Below are positions 11,101-22,400 of a DNA stretch of 64,000 bases, in pieces. The position numbers and the translations under genes were made by a program. This stretch comes from Nectonema munidae (lineage: Eukaryota; Nematomorpha; Nectonematoida; Nectonematidae): the NCBI GenBank assembly GCA_030549495.1, contig JAUIRK010000509.1, positions 1,486,501-1,550,500 of the forward strand, written 5' to 3'. The notes under the pieces are model-generated. The model was not told where the DNA came from. It searched no databases and saw only the letters and a program-made list of their open reading frames with translations. Numbering within the stretch: position 1 is the stretch's first letter; each line of letters starts with the position of its first letter.

Positions 11101-13113
11101 AAGAGATTGCAGACAATAAACTTTATGATATATCAAGAGTAAAATTTAAAATGACAAAAAGTTGTTTTTGTAATAAAAAAATGCATGAAATCAAAATACA
11201 GTAAATATAATAATATTTGAAGAATTAAACAAAAAGTTGTTTTACTATTAAAAAAAATATCAAATCAAAATACTGTATTGTTAGATGTAAAAATATATAT
11301 CAAGAGGTAAGGACATTTGCATCGAAATTTTGTATCTTTTTTACAAATATGCCCTCTACGCAGCCCCTACTTCTTGGGTGGCAATTTTCATGATTACAGA
11401 AACCTCTCAAAGTGCCAGAAGAGGTAGCTAATGTAGAAGGCTGTTGAAATTCAAAACGATAAAATGTTTCGTACGTGTCACTTGACTATTGTCTCTCAGC
11501 CTCATTGAGAGTTCACTCTCATAAAGCATTTGTGCTTGGAAATGTAGTAGGACAATTGCTTTTCAAAATTATCTAACTGTTGTGAATATCAGAAATTAAT
11601 CTCTTCACAATGTTTGTTCTCCAAAATAGCCTCCTCGATTACTTAGTCCTGAAACATAGATTTGTGATAATAAAATGTATAACGTTTTTGCATCTGTACA
11701 ATGATACATTTCAATTCTATAACCACCAGGTTTTGAAGGAACATATCTTTTGAAGTGCAATTACATCTAAACTTAACTAATTGCTCGACTATCGTTCATA
11801 GTAAATTGGAACAAAAAACGTAGAGCAATTCCGATAGAAAAAATCATGTAAAAATCTCATAATTATCACTATGATTACGTTGACTATTAATATCAAAACA
11901 AATATATATAAGTTATACGTTTGATAATTAACTTTTTATTTAAAATATTTTTGATTAATATTCAGTCTTATCGCCATCTAAATAATTTTATAATTTTTTA
12001 CGAATAGATTTAATTTATATATAAACTTTTCAACAGGTTTTTTTTTTGCCAATTAGCGGTCCCTCGTGCTATTTTTTGTGTCTTTGTGCTTACAAATATG
12101 AAAAGTGTGATTTTTTCAACGATCTTTTTGGAACAGGATTTTTAATACTTTTAGTGATAAAACAAAGCAAAGATCAATTATATTAAATATAAATCTTGAT
12201 AAAAAAGGAACAACATTATTTTTTACTCTAGTAAAAAGGTGTGACATGTTTTTTCAACTAAAGATGGGAGCTATACAAATCATAAAAGACACTCACAAAG
12301 GCAAACATTACTTTTATAATATTACCTCTACAAAATTCGCCCTTAACTAAAACACTATGCTCAACACAACATATGGCGCCTTTTTTGGTGCTACGTAAAT
12401 TCCACTTAAAGTTCAAATAAGCCACAAATATAAAATGTAATTATTATTTTTTTATATTTTTTCAGTATCCATAAGAAGAAGATTACAAGTTGTTTATATT
12501 TATTTTCAAAAATTGAAAAGTTGAATGTTTATGTTTTTGGTTTAGTCCTTATTTTATGCTGTATTCTTATAATCTTAAGGAATCAGAATCATGCTTAGAA
12601 AAATGATTTCCTGCTTGACTTAATCTAGAATTAACTTTTTTTGAGTTTTATGTCGAATCCAAACCCATCGTGCCATTTTATATTCATTATTTCCTAATAT
12701 CATGCTTTTCAAAAATAAATAATGCCCTTGTGATTATTTTATTCACTTTTTTATAATTTTCGTGGGTGAAATTTTCGGACCTCTCCTGCTCAATCATCTA
12801 AAACCTAGAGATCCTTGGGGAAGGCCTTTTCAAGTGGGCGTTTCAAGCCTAGGTGGAGAGAACGTCTTAAAAGAATGCGAAGGAAGCAGAGGCCAACGGG
12901 TGGCTGTCAACTGTGATGTCAGAGTGATTATTATTACACTTCTTGTTTACTCTCATAAAATACATAACATAATAAAGTATACAATGCCGTCATTTTTTAA
13001 CTTAGATCACTCGAAGCCGCAACAAATGGAAATTTTATTTCAAAGACGGCATAATGAATGTAAATGGAAGAGATTACATTTTTCAAAAGGCTTTAGGCGA
13101 TGCTGAATGGTGA
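2128..13113 (+). CDS. GTF2A1: Transcription factor IIA large subunit (alpha/beta precursor)
   Basis: TFIIA binds and stabilises TBP on the TATA box in the RNA polymerase II preinitiation complex in the nucleus. Joined exons 2128-2148, 4583-4684, 5398-5527, 7721-7948, 8961-9164, 9741-10183 and 13006-13113 keep matching phases (0,0,1,1,1,0) and give 411 residues, against 376 in human. Residues 8-50 hold the conserved helical N-terminus (PKLYRSIIDDVVNGCREIFL, then MWENKL). A run of glutamines follows near residues 71-79, then a poorly conserved Ser/Asn/Pro-rich linker. Residues 236-239 are Gln-Leu-Asp-Gly, fitting the Taspase1 site that splits alpha from beta. An Asp/Glu-rich tract leads into DPLNSGDDVTDEE and the conserved C-terminus ending GRDYIFQKALGDAEW. 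The start was chosen because MTNPNPV directly precedes PKLYR, as in other animals, and ends on a perfect GTGAGT donor. Identity is secure; exons 1 and 4 are the least certain. Confidence 0.95.
2512..2605 (-). repeat. SINE-like fragment in TFIIA intron 1
   Basis: The minus strand reads AAGGTCTCAGGTTCATTCC AGCATTTAGCC, the same B-box block as at 1-88 and 27809-27890. It is degenerate and lacks an obvious tail. Confidence 0.4.
2705..2903 (-). mobile_element. hAT-like transposon end in TFIIA intron 1
   Basis: Read on the minus strand from 2903 it begins CAGTGGAGTAATAGCAGGGG and continues to AAGTTTTACGG and TGCTAACTCTGTTA. The plus strand from 42720 begins CAGTGGCGTAAATAGCAGG and has the same internal blocks in the same order, and there a hAT transposase fragment follows. 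CAGTGG-type ends fit hAT terminal inverted repeats. No transposase is left in this copy. Confidence 0.55.
3900..4260. repeat. Dispersed repeat with ATCCGG palindromes, copy 1
   Basis: Intron 1 of TFIIA. Contains ATATCCGGACGGATATCCGG and later GAGTATCCGGATTTATTGC. The tract aligns by eye with about 6130-6660 in intron 3: AAATAAATG, GATTATACTT, ATAATTA, ATATCCG, TTTATTGCTATCCG in the same order. The family is unknown. Confidence 0.45.
4583..4684 (+). CDS. GTF2A1: TFIIA large subunit exon 2 (N-terminal helices)
   Basis: Thirty-four codons after a TTTTAG acceptor: PKLYRSIIDDVVNGCREIFL, then DEGIDEQVLHELKQ. This is the most conserved N-terminal block of TFIIA alpha, which forms the four-helix bundle with the small subunit. 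The donor is GTCTTT, weaker than most here, but phase 0 joins exactly to MWENKL in the next exon. Confidence 0.93.
5398..5527 (+). CDS. GTF2A1: TFIIA large subunit exon 3 (MWENKL and Gln tract)
   Basis: Begins MWENKLKCSKSV after a TAAAG acceptor, matching the animal LWENKL block, then a run of nine glutamines typical of TFIIA alpha. The donor CATC/GTAATG leaves phase 1, which is the phase required by exon 4. Confidence 0.85.
6130..6660. repeat. Dispersed repeat with ATCCGG palindromes, copy 2
   Basis: Intron 3 of TFIIA, same orientation as copy 1 at 3900-4260. Contains AATATCCGACCCCATATCGG and GTTCGGATATCCGAATCCGG and ends at TTTATTGCTATCCGCAACATCC. No open reading frame of note. Confidence 0.45.
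7721..7948 (+). CDS. GTF2A1: TFIIA large subunit exon 4 (variable linker)
   Basis: After a TTTTTTTAAACAG acceptor, phase 1 opens a frame reading LSSRLTNFNRLTSANPEYVP and then a Ser/Asn/Val-rich stretch up to the donor GTATCA. The linker of TFIIA alpha is not conserved in sequence, so support comes from GC content, splice sites and phase continuity. A second acceptor at 7749 would put the exon in a Gln/Cys-rich frame with phase 0, which does not match exon 3. Confidence 0.6.
8961..9164 (+). CDS. GTF2A1: TFIIA large subunit exon 5 (variable linker)
   Basis: Starts after TTTAGCAG and ends at ACCG/GTAAAT, phase 1 at both ends, with an open frame rich in Ser, Asn, Thr and Gln (for example TPNSADANSIPFLPTQFKG). 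This composition fits the TFIIA alpha linker. No domain is expected here. Confidence 0.7.
9741..10183 (+). CDS. GTF2A1: TFIIA large subunit exon 6 (Taspase site, acidic tract)
   Basis: The frame reads DKQKYIIQLDGKYDSDSSDD. Gln-Leu-Asp-Gly (codons at 9761-9772) fits the Taspase1 consensus at the same place as human QVDG before an acidic run. About 110 mostly acidic and Lys/Ser-rich residues follow, then DPLNSGDDVTDEEVCELFDS and NLIVCQFEK, homologous to the start of the TFIIA beta barrel. Donor GTAGGC, phase 0. GC content is well above the flanking introns. Confidence 0.95.
10184..13005. other. TFIIA intron 6, mostly unexplained AT-rich DNA
   Basis: Holds a copy of the dispersed ATAGATGGCGTTAAT motif near 10784 and a degenerate inverted one near 11970. 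The patch 12762-12935 is richer in GC than its surroundings and open for about 58 codons, but it resembles no family I know and lacks a clear acceptor. Otherwise I see no gene. Confidence 0.5.
13006..13113 (+). CDS. GTF2A1: TFIIA large subunit exon 7 (C-terminus, stop)
   Basis: Thirty-five codons plus TGA after a TTTTTTAACTTAG acceptor: ITRSRNKWKFYFKDGIMNVN, then GRDYIFQKALGDAEW. The Lys/Arg-Asn-Lys-Trp-Lys and final Asp-Ala-Glu-Trp are hallmarks of TFIIA beta, which contacts TBP and DNA. Confidence 0.96.
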   Translation: MTRSRNKWKFYFKDGIMNVNGRDYIFQKALGDAEW

Positions 13114-13249
13114 TAACGACGACAACCGACGATACAGTGCTACTGAAAAGCCAAGACTACTTGCCTTCTCTCTTGGTGTTGGCGTGTGCGTGTGTGTGTG
13201 ATCCTTACTCACCCTGTGAACTACTTTTTAAAACAATTCTGAAATTCTT

Positions 13250-13255
13250 TTTATT
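13250..13255 (-). promoter_or_regulatory. Candidate poly(A) signal of the LDLa gene
   Basis: AATAAA on the minus strand, about 65 bases past the TGA stop at 13320. This is the nearest such hexamer on that strand. Confidence 0.5.
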
Positions 13256-13319
13256 CAAAGTGTATTATAAGCTTCGTTGTTACTCTTCCTTCTAACTTCA
13301 TCGCAAAGAGCTCGTGATT

Positions 13320-13438
13320 TCATTCTTCACAATTGTCTTCATCACTGTTGTCCAAACAATCCTTGATTCCATCGCACAACATATCCTTCCTCCTGCAGAT
13401 TCCATTCCTACACTTGAACATTTTTTCTTCCTCACATT
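13320..13438 (-). CDS. LDLa gene last exon: fifth LDLa repeat and stop
   Basis: After a TTTTTAG acceptor: ECEEEKMFKCRNGIC, then RRKDMLCDGIKDCLDNSDED and NCEE followed by TGA. Six cysteines and Cys-Leu-Asp-Asn-Ser-Asp-Glu define a complete calcium-binding LDLa repeat. The phase on entry (two bases) completes Glu with the last base of the preceding exon. Confidence 0.85.
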
Positions 13439-16400
13439 CTAAAAATTTTACGCGAGTACAAGTATTGCGAATCCTTAAAAAGATATCTTTCTTTCGTCTC
13501 TCATCATACTTTTATGTATACGTAGTTTTAGTTTGCATTTATTCATTTACATATACGTACATATTCAATTATATGTCTTTTAACCCTGTTAATAAAATTA
13601 TTTTGCTTCTTTATATACTTCTCACCATCGCATGGCTCAAAATCCTTCTAAGTGCGCCAGCGGTTTTTCTCTTCAGAAATAAAAGAAAAGTTTCCAAAAT
13701 GTGATTTGATCAAAATGTAATGATTGCCTAATTTTTTCTGGGCGAATGAAATCATAAATCTATATATTCAGGAGAGAGGGGCATTTAGCGGTAGTCTCCT
13801 TCTTTAAAATGAAGTATCGCTATTTTATACTCACCTTTTTTCTTTAAAATAAGCATCAATCATAAAATTTCGCTGAACAATTCATGGACATCATTCTGAT
13901 AACATTTTGTTTTTTCAAATTACTTATAAAAATGTCTCCAAAGGGAAAGCTAGATCTCGTAGAAATTTAAACGGTCAGAAAAAACTATCCTTTGCTCCAA
14001 TATAATTACCAAGAAAGTAAGATATTTATATCAATATTGAAAATGATGTATATTCTAGCGAACCTGAGACTTTTTGTAATCTAATACGAGATAAAATTAA
14101 GGCGTATACACGTTTGGTTGTGTTTGTTAGCCGCGTGTTAATGCGGTTCAATGTTTTATAATTAAAAAAAAAAGGACTTTTTTGTGTATTTACTCAAATT
14201 CAGTGGTTTGAATGAATCAGAAAAAGATGCATATCAGATGCTATATCAAGATTTTATTGAAAGTTCTATAAACGAAGTGAAAGCTCCGTTATTCAAACTT
14301 TTAATTATAACAAGATGTGGATTATTTTTTAAATAGAATGTTTTAATAAGGAATGCCTCGAATAAAGTCTACTTTCATATTGTGGCGAGCGAATAGAGAC
14401 TTTTTGAAATAAGTGTATGCAAAGGTTTTTTAGCATAGTTTGGAAATTGATGAAAAATGATAAATTGAACTAATTCAACGTAACTGTAACACCAAACGAC
14501 CTAATTTTTGCTTTCTTCAAAATTCTATTATCCATACATCTAGAAGAATAAAGTGTAGCTTGAGCACAATTTTGGAAAATGTGCTTTGTAAATGATTCAA
14601 CGTGGTCAGAAGATTTTACCGCAGTTTAGTTCATCTAAGAAAGTGTTTGGGCAATCTGGCACGCCATCACAGGTGTAGTATTCTGCAATACAAATTTCTC
14701 CATGCCCACAGGATATCTGGCTGGAGTGGCATTTGCAGTTGTCTGGTTCGTCGCTGTTGTCTTCGCAGTCATCGACACCGTTGCAATAAACTTCTGCCAA
14801 CGATAGACACTTGCCATTCCTGCATTTGTACTCGTCTTGTTTGCAATCTGAAATTTGATATCATAATTTTTAAATCCTTCACTTGATTTAGTGAGTTCAA
14901 GTAAGCTCCTCACAATATTGACAAATTGCATCTGGTGAGAATAAGTAGCAAATCATGAATGTAAGTCTTTTCAGTATCACATTTACTTTCGGACTTGAAA
15001 ATGGCATAAAATTTTATTACGAAATGCTATATCCTTTGTGATTTTATTCTAAAAATCTTATTGGGTCAATAACCCGTTAAATTTTTGGTTCCAAAAATAT
15101 CAATTATATTTTCTGAATTACATTTGAATATAAATATAAGACAGATACAATATTGCAGAGAAGTAAAATGCACAAAGAGATAATCTTTTGATGTGCTGAA
15201 TTTAAATATGTAACTTTTTCTAATAAAAAGTAATGAGTCCACCTTTTTCAAGCTAAGTTGGTGCTAGGATAAAACCCCGCTGAATACAAAACACGCTGTT
15301 GTTTGAAATGGTCCTGAGCATAATCTTTCATCAAACGACAAAATCCCATATTAATAAAATTTAATAACCAGGAACTCTACAAATCGTTAATTCAAACCGT
15401 AAGTAAAAGCACAATGCCCCTAAGACAGTGTAAGAATAGTTTGTCACCTTGTTTGCAAGTTAATTATTTAGTACTTTTATTATAAAGTGATTGCTTTCAA
15501 GTTCAAGAGAAATTGCGTTTTGTTTTTAAAATATGGAGAAGACGACGTTGTAAAAAGCAATGTTCCTATTTTAAAAAAAAGTTTGCTTTGTTCTTCATTT
15601 GGCCAACGTGCATTTATCTAATGGACATTTGGCCAACGTGCATTTATCTAATGGACATTTGGCCGAATAAAAACGGATGGACCATTTTTCATGTAACGAG
15701 TAGATAAGTTATTCATCGCATAATTTGTGTATACAAGTTAAGAAAAGAAAAAGGAAACAAAAATTACGCTTCAGATTTGTACAGAGCAAAAGCTTGCAAA
15801 CCTACGGAAAGTAAGGCAACGTCTAAAAAATGGTGAAATGTCGCTTCGGCCAAATGCCCGGCCGCTTACCACAGTTGGGCTTTTTACTGCAGTTTGTTTT
15901 TTTAACGTGAATTTTCTTTAAGAAAAAAATATGTAACCCCATATGAAAAGACATTAATTATACCATTTTTAATTAGTGTTTATGAATTATTATTAATGTG
16001 TGAATTAGTTTTAATTTAGATTCTAATGTTTGAAAAATAAAAAGTATATTTTAGCAAGATTTTGGTAATGACGTCATTCTTAAGACAAAATGACTGAATT
16101 TAACAATAAATATGCCTAAAGTTTGAAAAAGTAATATTAAGTTTATATTTAAACTTACAAGAAACAGAAAGTAAAATTCTATATACTGAATTTGCATCTC
16201 TTTCCATATATATTCCAATGAAACATGCAAAAAAAATTTTTTTTTAAAGCAGAAGATATTTCATCTTCTCAACATACAAGCAATGTAACGATCACAACTG
16301 ATAAAAGCAAACCAGAATTTATTGTGCTATCGTGAAAATAAAGGCGGTATTGATTGTTTCAACAGAATATGCACTAAGAGATATATGTACCAACTATTTG

Positions 16401-19400
16401 GAATAGCTGCTTATAACTCTTGGATCATATTTCAGCATAATTGCCCAAACGAGGTTTTTTCTTCCAAAAAAGGGGCAGGAAGTTTTTTTATGTTTATCTC
16501 GCAGCTTATGCGAACAATCGATATTAAATCGCTCAAATATTTCTCAAATTTCTAGAGTCTGGAGTCTAGCTAGACCAATAAAAAATATTTGATCCTACTT
16601 TGGATTACACTGCTACCTGATTCTAGGCCAAGAACAAGAGGTACGCATAAGTGTACATTTAGTAAAAAATTTATTAATAAAAAACATTCTTTTTTAGTGT
16701 GTTCTGAATGTAATTCTGTTGAATAATTATAATCATGACTTAAAAGCATGCACCTTGTTTTGCCCATTATCATTTTTGTTATGCTTTATTTCAGATAAAT
16801 TGATTTGTCTTTCTTGTATAAATATGTTTTCATAATAAACTCAAGTAAGTAATTTTTTGCTCTATAAAAATAATAGTTGAAAAACATCACCTTTTTTCAA
16901 ACTTTGAAAATGGTTGACATAAAAAATCGATAATTCATTCATATGTAATGCGAACAGGTTGGATTATATTGATGTGTGATTTAGTGATTATGCGTGGATA
17001 GATTCCGTCATTATGAGTGACGCTGCTTTTATTATCATTCATGTAATTATGTTTGTTTTACGTTTTACATTGGACTCTGTCATTCCAAAAAGCACCACGA
17101 AAATAGGAACTGCAAAATTTGCGTGATATACCTCCAGATAAAGAAGACTAAAATGTAATCATATTTGGTTTTTATGAATATTTATTTAAATTAATTTATA
17201 AAATAAAAAGATAAGTAAATGATTTTTTAATGATCGCATTTTTAACTTTATTTTAAGTTATAGAATATAGACTTTATAGATGGCGTTAATTGCTCGATTA
17301 AATGAAAATAGCAATAATTGAAAATGTTATTTTCAAAATCCTTGAGATTATTATAATTGGAAAAATCGTATGAAACATAAGATAATAGAATTTTTCAACT
17401 TTTTGAAATATGAATTCATTATTTCACACATTTTTCAAATAAAATTCATATTTTGAAAGTATCGGTGTAATTTCAAAACATTGTGGTATGATACGGAGAT
17501 AGCACAAAATAGATTTCAAACATTCTTTTTGCAAATGACTTATAAACGTGTTGAGTATTTAGCGTTGTCAAAATGAGGGTGAGTTCTAAATATCCTATTT
17601 ATTGTATATACCCCTTAAACCTTCTAAAGTTTGAGTATTTAGTTTTTAAGTTAATTTTGTTTTCATAAATATTGCATTGTCTTTCTTTAAAAAAAGATTA
17701 ACTACTATTACTATTTAATAAACTGTTGGCTACCGCAATAGACTGTCTAGTCCAGTCCTTGTCTGGATATTATGAGGACCGGACTGACTTGGACCAGGCT
17801 TTAAACAGGTCTAGCTACAAGTCATTCTCACATAAGTTAAGACCCAGCAAAGATTCACTCCTCTTTTCGAGTAACTGATGGGTTGCGTAATTTCACTTCT
17901 CTTACGGCAATCCATTTCGTCCGAATAGTCAAACTCGTGAGGACAATCATGCACACTATCGCAGAACATCTGTTCCGGAATGCAGCCGCCATGTGAGCAT
18001 TTCTTCTCGTCCTCCTTGCACTGGCATGCCAAATGCTCGTCGGACTGGTCTCCACAGTCGATCCGGCCATTGCACACTTTGCTGCACTCGATGAAACTTT
18101 CTGTTCCGGCTGCCGTTTTGCACGCAAATTTTCCATCAACGCATTCTTAAAGCAGAGGAATTTTTTTTTTTTTTTTTTTTTTTATAATAACAATTTTATT
18201 AGGACAAAGGAATGTACACGCACAAAAATGAAGTATCCAGATACTTTAAATGGATCGTATAGAGGAAGGCTTGTTTGAATCTCATTCATGTCGAAAATCT
18301 TAAGCGACACCAAAGTTGTAAAAGATAGCGTAATTTGGTGAGACTTTTTTACACAATGTTTTCTATCCTTTTCAACTATGAATTCATTTATTCACTTTGT
18401 TATTTTTTGAAAATTTGAAATATTTTCCATGGTACGGTTTTTTAACAATTGTCTTTTTGAATTTTTTTTTAGTTGTCGGTATCGCACCCAAGAGAAGAAT
18501 AATCTTACATAACTGGGCAGAGAGTAGGGATAGTCACGATTGGGACTCGAACCCAGACCACCTAGATCGAGACCCTACCGTTCCCACCACTAGGCCATCT
18601 GCCGACAATTTGTATTTTTATATTGAAAAAATCAATTATTTTAAAACATAGAGTTTCATTGAATGTAAAGAAAACTGATGTCGGTAAATTTAAAAACCTT
18701 TATTGGGTAAAATTTCTTATAAAAAACAAAATCAAGGTTTGGTCATTAATATTAAATGATTTAAATTTTTTTAGTATATATCATTGAATATTCCCAACCT
18801 GTATACTACGCTGGTTTCTATATATTGTCCTATAATTATGTACATAGTGATCACATGTATCAAGCGAATTTTAGCATTTCTTGGTGTTTTTCATTTGACC
18901 CTTATCCCCATCATTTATTCTGTTTATATACAATATTGATTAATAATAATTAAAGAAAACGAGTAAACAGGAAGTTTATTCTTTAAAATCAAATTTCTTT
19001 TCATTTTTTTCAAATTTCGAAGGTTTCGCTCACACATCATCACACTTATATTCCCATGTCTCTTTCCTCAAACGACCCTCTAAACTCTTCCTGAACATGT
19101 AAGTCAGACAATTTCTTTCTCTTCTCAAACGTACGCTTATCTGTGCTTCTCATAATTCAGATTCTTGATAACGAATCTAGAAATTTGGATCTCCTTATTA
19201 CAAGCTTGAGTGCGATTATTAATTGTTGACTTCTTTTTCCTTATTTATATCCATGAACACCAGCTTTGCCCTACGCATTATTGATATTTATTTTCTTTTA
19301 TCAAAAATTCCTCTTTCAAATAAATATTCATTTCCATATCACAACATAATAATATACGCAATCTTGTAAAAAGTTATGGAAGCAGTTGGAGTATGAATTT

Positions 19401-22400
19401 GGATAGAAGTCGCGTTGATGCTGCATATTCAGAAGAACTGATATTGAACTAAAGGAGATATCTTTTAATATTTAAGATTTTTGGAAGAGATGATATGAAA
19501 ATAAAGGAAACATATCTTGTTTTAAAGATTTTTGCAATCTTAACCCTATTAGTGCTGGGCAAAATTTGTACGCTCAAGTGCTGGGGGGCGTAAAGTGCCC
19601 CCTCCCTATTTTTCTCAGATATTAATAAGTTTTTATAAATATTTTTAATGTTACATATATATTTCAACTATGCTAAATTCAGTGGTGATGTCCATTTTTT
19701 TTTTATCAAAATCAATCAAACCTGTCAAAAAATTGATTTATATTTGACAGCTCATCTCAAAAAGGAACTTTTTATTTAAATAATTATATAAAGTTTTTTA
19801 CAGATGTATACCCATTTTCAAATATGCTGAATTCAGTGGTGATATTCATTTTTTTATGAAAATCAATCAAACCTGTCAAAAAATTGATCTAAATGTGACA
19901 GCTCATCTCAAAAAGGAACTTTTTATCTAAATAAGTTTATAAAGTTTTTTACACATGTATACCCATTTTCAAATATGCTGAATTCAGTGGTGATATTCAT
20001 TTTTTATGAAAATCAATCAAACCTGTTAAAAATTGATCTAAATGTGACAGCTCATCTCAAAAAGAATCTTTTTATCTAAATAAGTGTATAAAGTTTTTTA
20101 TGCATGTATACCCATTTTCAAATATGCTGAATTCAGTGGTGATATTCATTTTTTATGAAATCAATAAAACCTGTCAAAAAATCGATTAAACCTGTAAATC
20201 AATGTCAAATATATAAACATAAAAATAACTTCTACTTGCGTATTTCTCTGGTAATTATTTTCTTAATTTATTTAATAAACCAACTTTAGGTGTTTAATTC
20301 ACTCAAAATATTTCATTCTACAGTAACTTATGTAACTCGATAGGACCTCCATCTTTTTGGCTACAAATTCGTTATCGGCTCGAAGTCTCTACGTCATATT
20401 ATAATTTACAGTATGTAATTTTGGTATTCATTCTATGATGATCCTTTCTTGGTAGCTCTTTTTTCATTAGAAATTTATATTCTTCCATGTGTGTTCGAAA
20501 ATTTCTTTATAAGGATAAAATTACTTTTTTCCTCTCTCAAAGCATTCTGATTAAAGAATCGTCTTGATGATCTTAGACTTTTTTATCAGTATCGTGTATT
20601 TTATTATCAGGCCTGAATATTTGTCAACCAATCTTATTTCAAAGAATTTTTTCTGATGAATCATTCGTGATGTTGATTGTTCAATTACAGAAAGTTGTCA
20701 ACGTTCTTCATCTAAAAAATTATCTCTTTGACACAAAAGGAAAAAGATGGACAAATTCAATTTAAATTAAAAATATCTCGATAGTGACTAAATTCTCACA
20801 TATTTGCATCTGTGCCATTTTTGATAAATCTGACCTATTCTAAATTTTCAGATTTCCTACCCATCTTAGCTAAATGTTAACTGTAATCCTAGATGATAAG
20901 CTATAGATTTAAATATTTTTCAAACTTCTTTTTCACAGTCAAAATATTTTTTGAAGCATTTATATAATTAAACCACTTCCTAGTTCATTAGAACATAGTA
21001 GATCTTCCATTTAGTCAAGATACATATTTTTTTTTAATTATTTGTTTTGATCACATGTTCTCTTTTCAATTAGTTTTCAACTTGGTTCCTTCTCTCATAC
21101 AAATTTTCAAAAGATTTTATAATACGTTTTATTTTTTTAATAAATATTTCATATTCAAGATGATTGTAGAAAGTATTATAAGCCAAAATATACAAAAAAA
21201 AGTATATATTTACTATATACCTAATATGCAGCCATTTTTTGAAATTTTTTATAGAACTGATTTTCAGGCATATATTACTAATTCAATTGCAACTTCGAGA
21301 TATTTTTTAACCGTATTATCCAAAATCCAGTACAGAAATAAAATAATCATATTCGATTTGGTATAAAACAGATATTTTATTTTTTTGAAAATATTTTTGA
21401 AGACAGTATCTAGAAGTAAACCGCAAATCTGATTGAAGCTTCCAGATATTTTAAAACTATAAATGCCAAACCTGAGTCCAAAAATGAAACCAGCATCTTC
21501 CATTTGGCATAAAAACAGATATTTTATTTAAATTTCAAAAATATTTCAGTAGACATTAGACGTAAATCGAAAATTTGATTGACACTTTCAGACATTTAAA
21601 ACATCTAATTGCAAAAAATGATTTCAGAAATAAAAATTATCATGGTCGAATTGGTATAAAAACATATATTTCATGTAAAAATAGAGAGAATATTTTGGGA
21701 TATAGTTTTCAGACATAAACCGCAAATTTGATTGACACTTGCAGTAAAACCTCTAAATGCGAAAGCTGTGTTCAGAAATGAAATCATCATGATCTATTTG
21801 CTATAAAAACAAATTTTAGATCTAAACGCAAATTTAATTGATACTTATATGTATTTTCAAATTCAAACTGCAAAAATTGAGTCCATAAATGAAATAGCAT
21901 GGTTGATTTGGTATAAAACATATATTTCATTGTAAAATGTGAAGGAATGTTTTTGGAGACAATTTTCAGAAGTAAACCGCAAATTTGATTAACACTTATA
22001 GCTATTTTCACATCCTAATGTAAAAAATGAGTTCAGAAATGAAAACAGCATGATTGATTTGGTATAAAAACATATATTTCAAGAGAATATTTTTGGAGAC
22101 AATTTTCAGAAGTAAACCCCAAATTTGATTAATACTTATAGGTATTTTCAAATCCTAAATGTAAAAAATGAGTTCAAAAATGAAAACAGCATGATCGATT
22201 TAGTATAAAAACATATATTTCATTGTAAAATTTGACTGAATATTTTTGGAGATAGCTTTTAGAAGTAAACCGCAAATTTTGACTGATATTTTAAAACCTC
22301 TAAATTTAAAAAATGAGTTCAGAAATGAAAACAGAATGGTTGATTTGGTATAAAACATATATTTAATTGTAAAATTTGAATGAATGTTTTTGGAGATAAT

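Noticed and set aside
14635-14931. 98-codon frame over an LDLa exon lacking the cysteine pattern
   Set aside because: It is another reading frame of the exon that encodes repeats 3 and 4.
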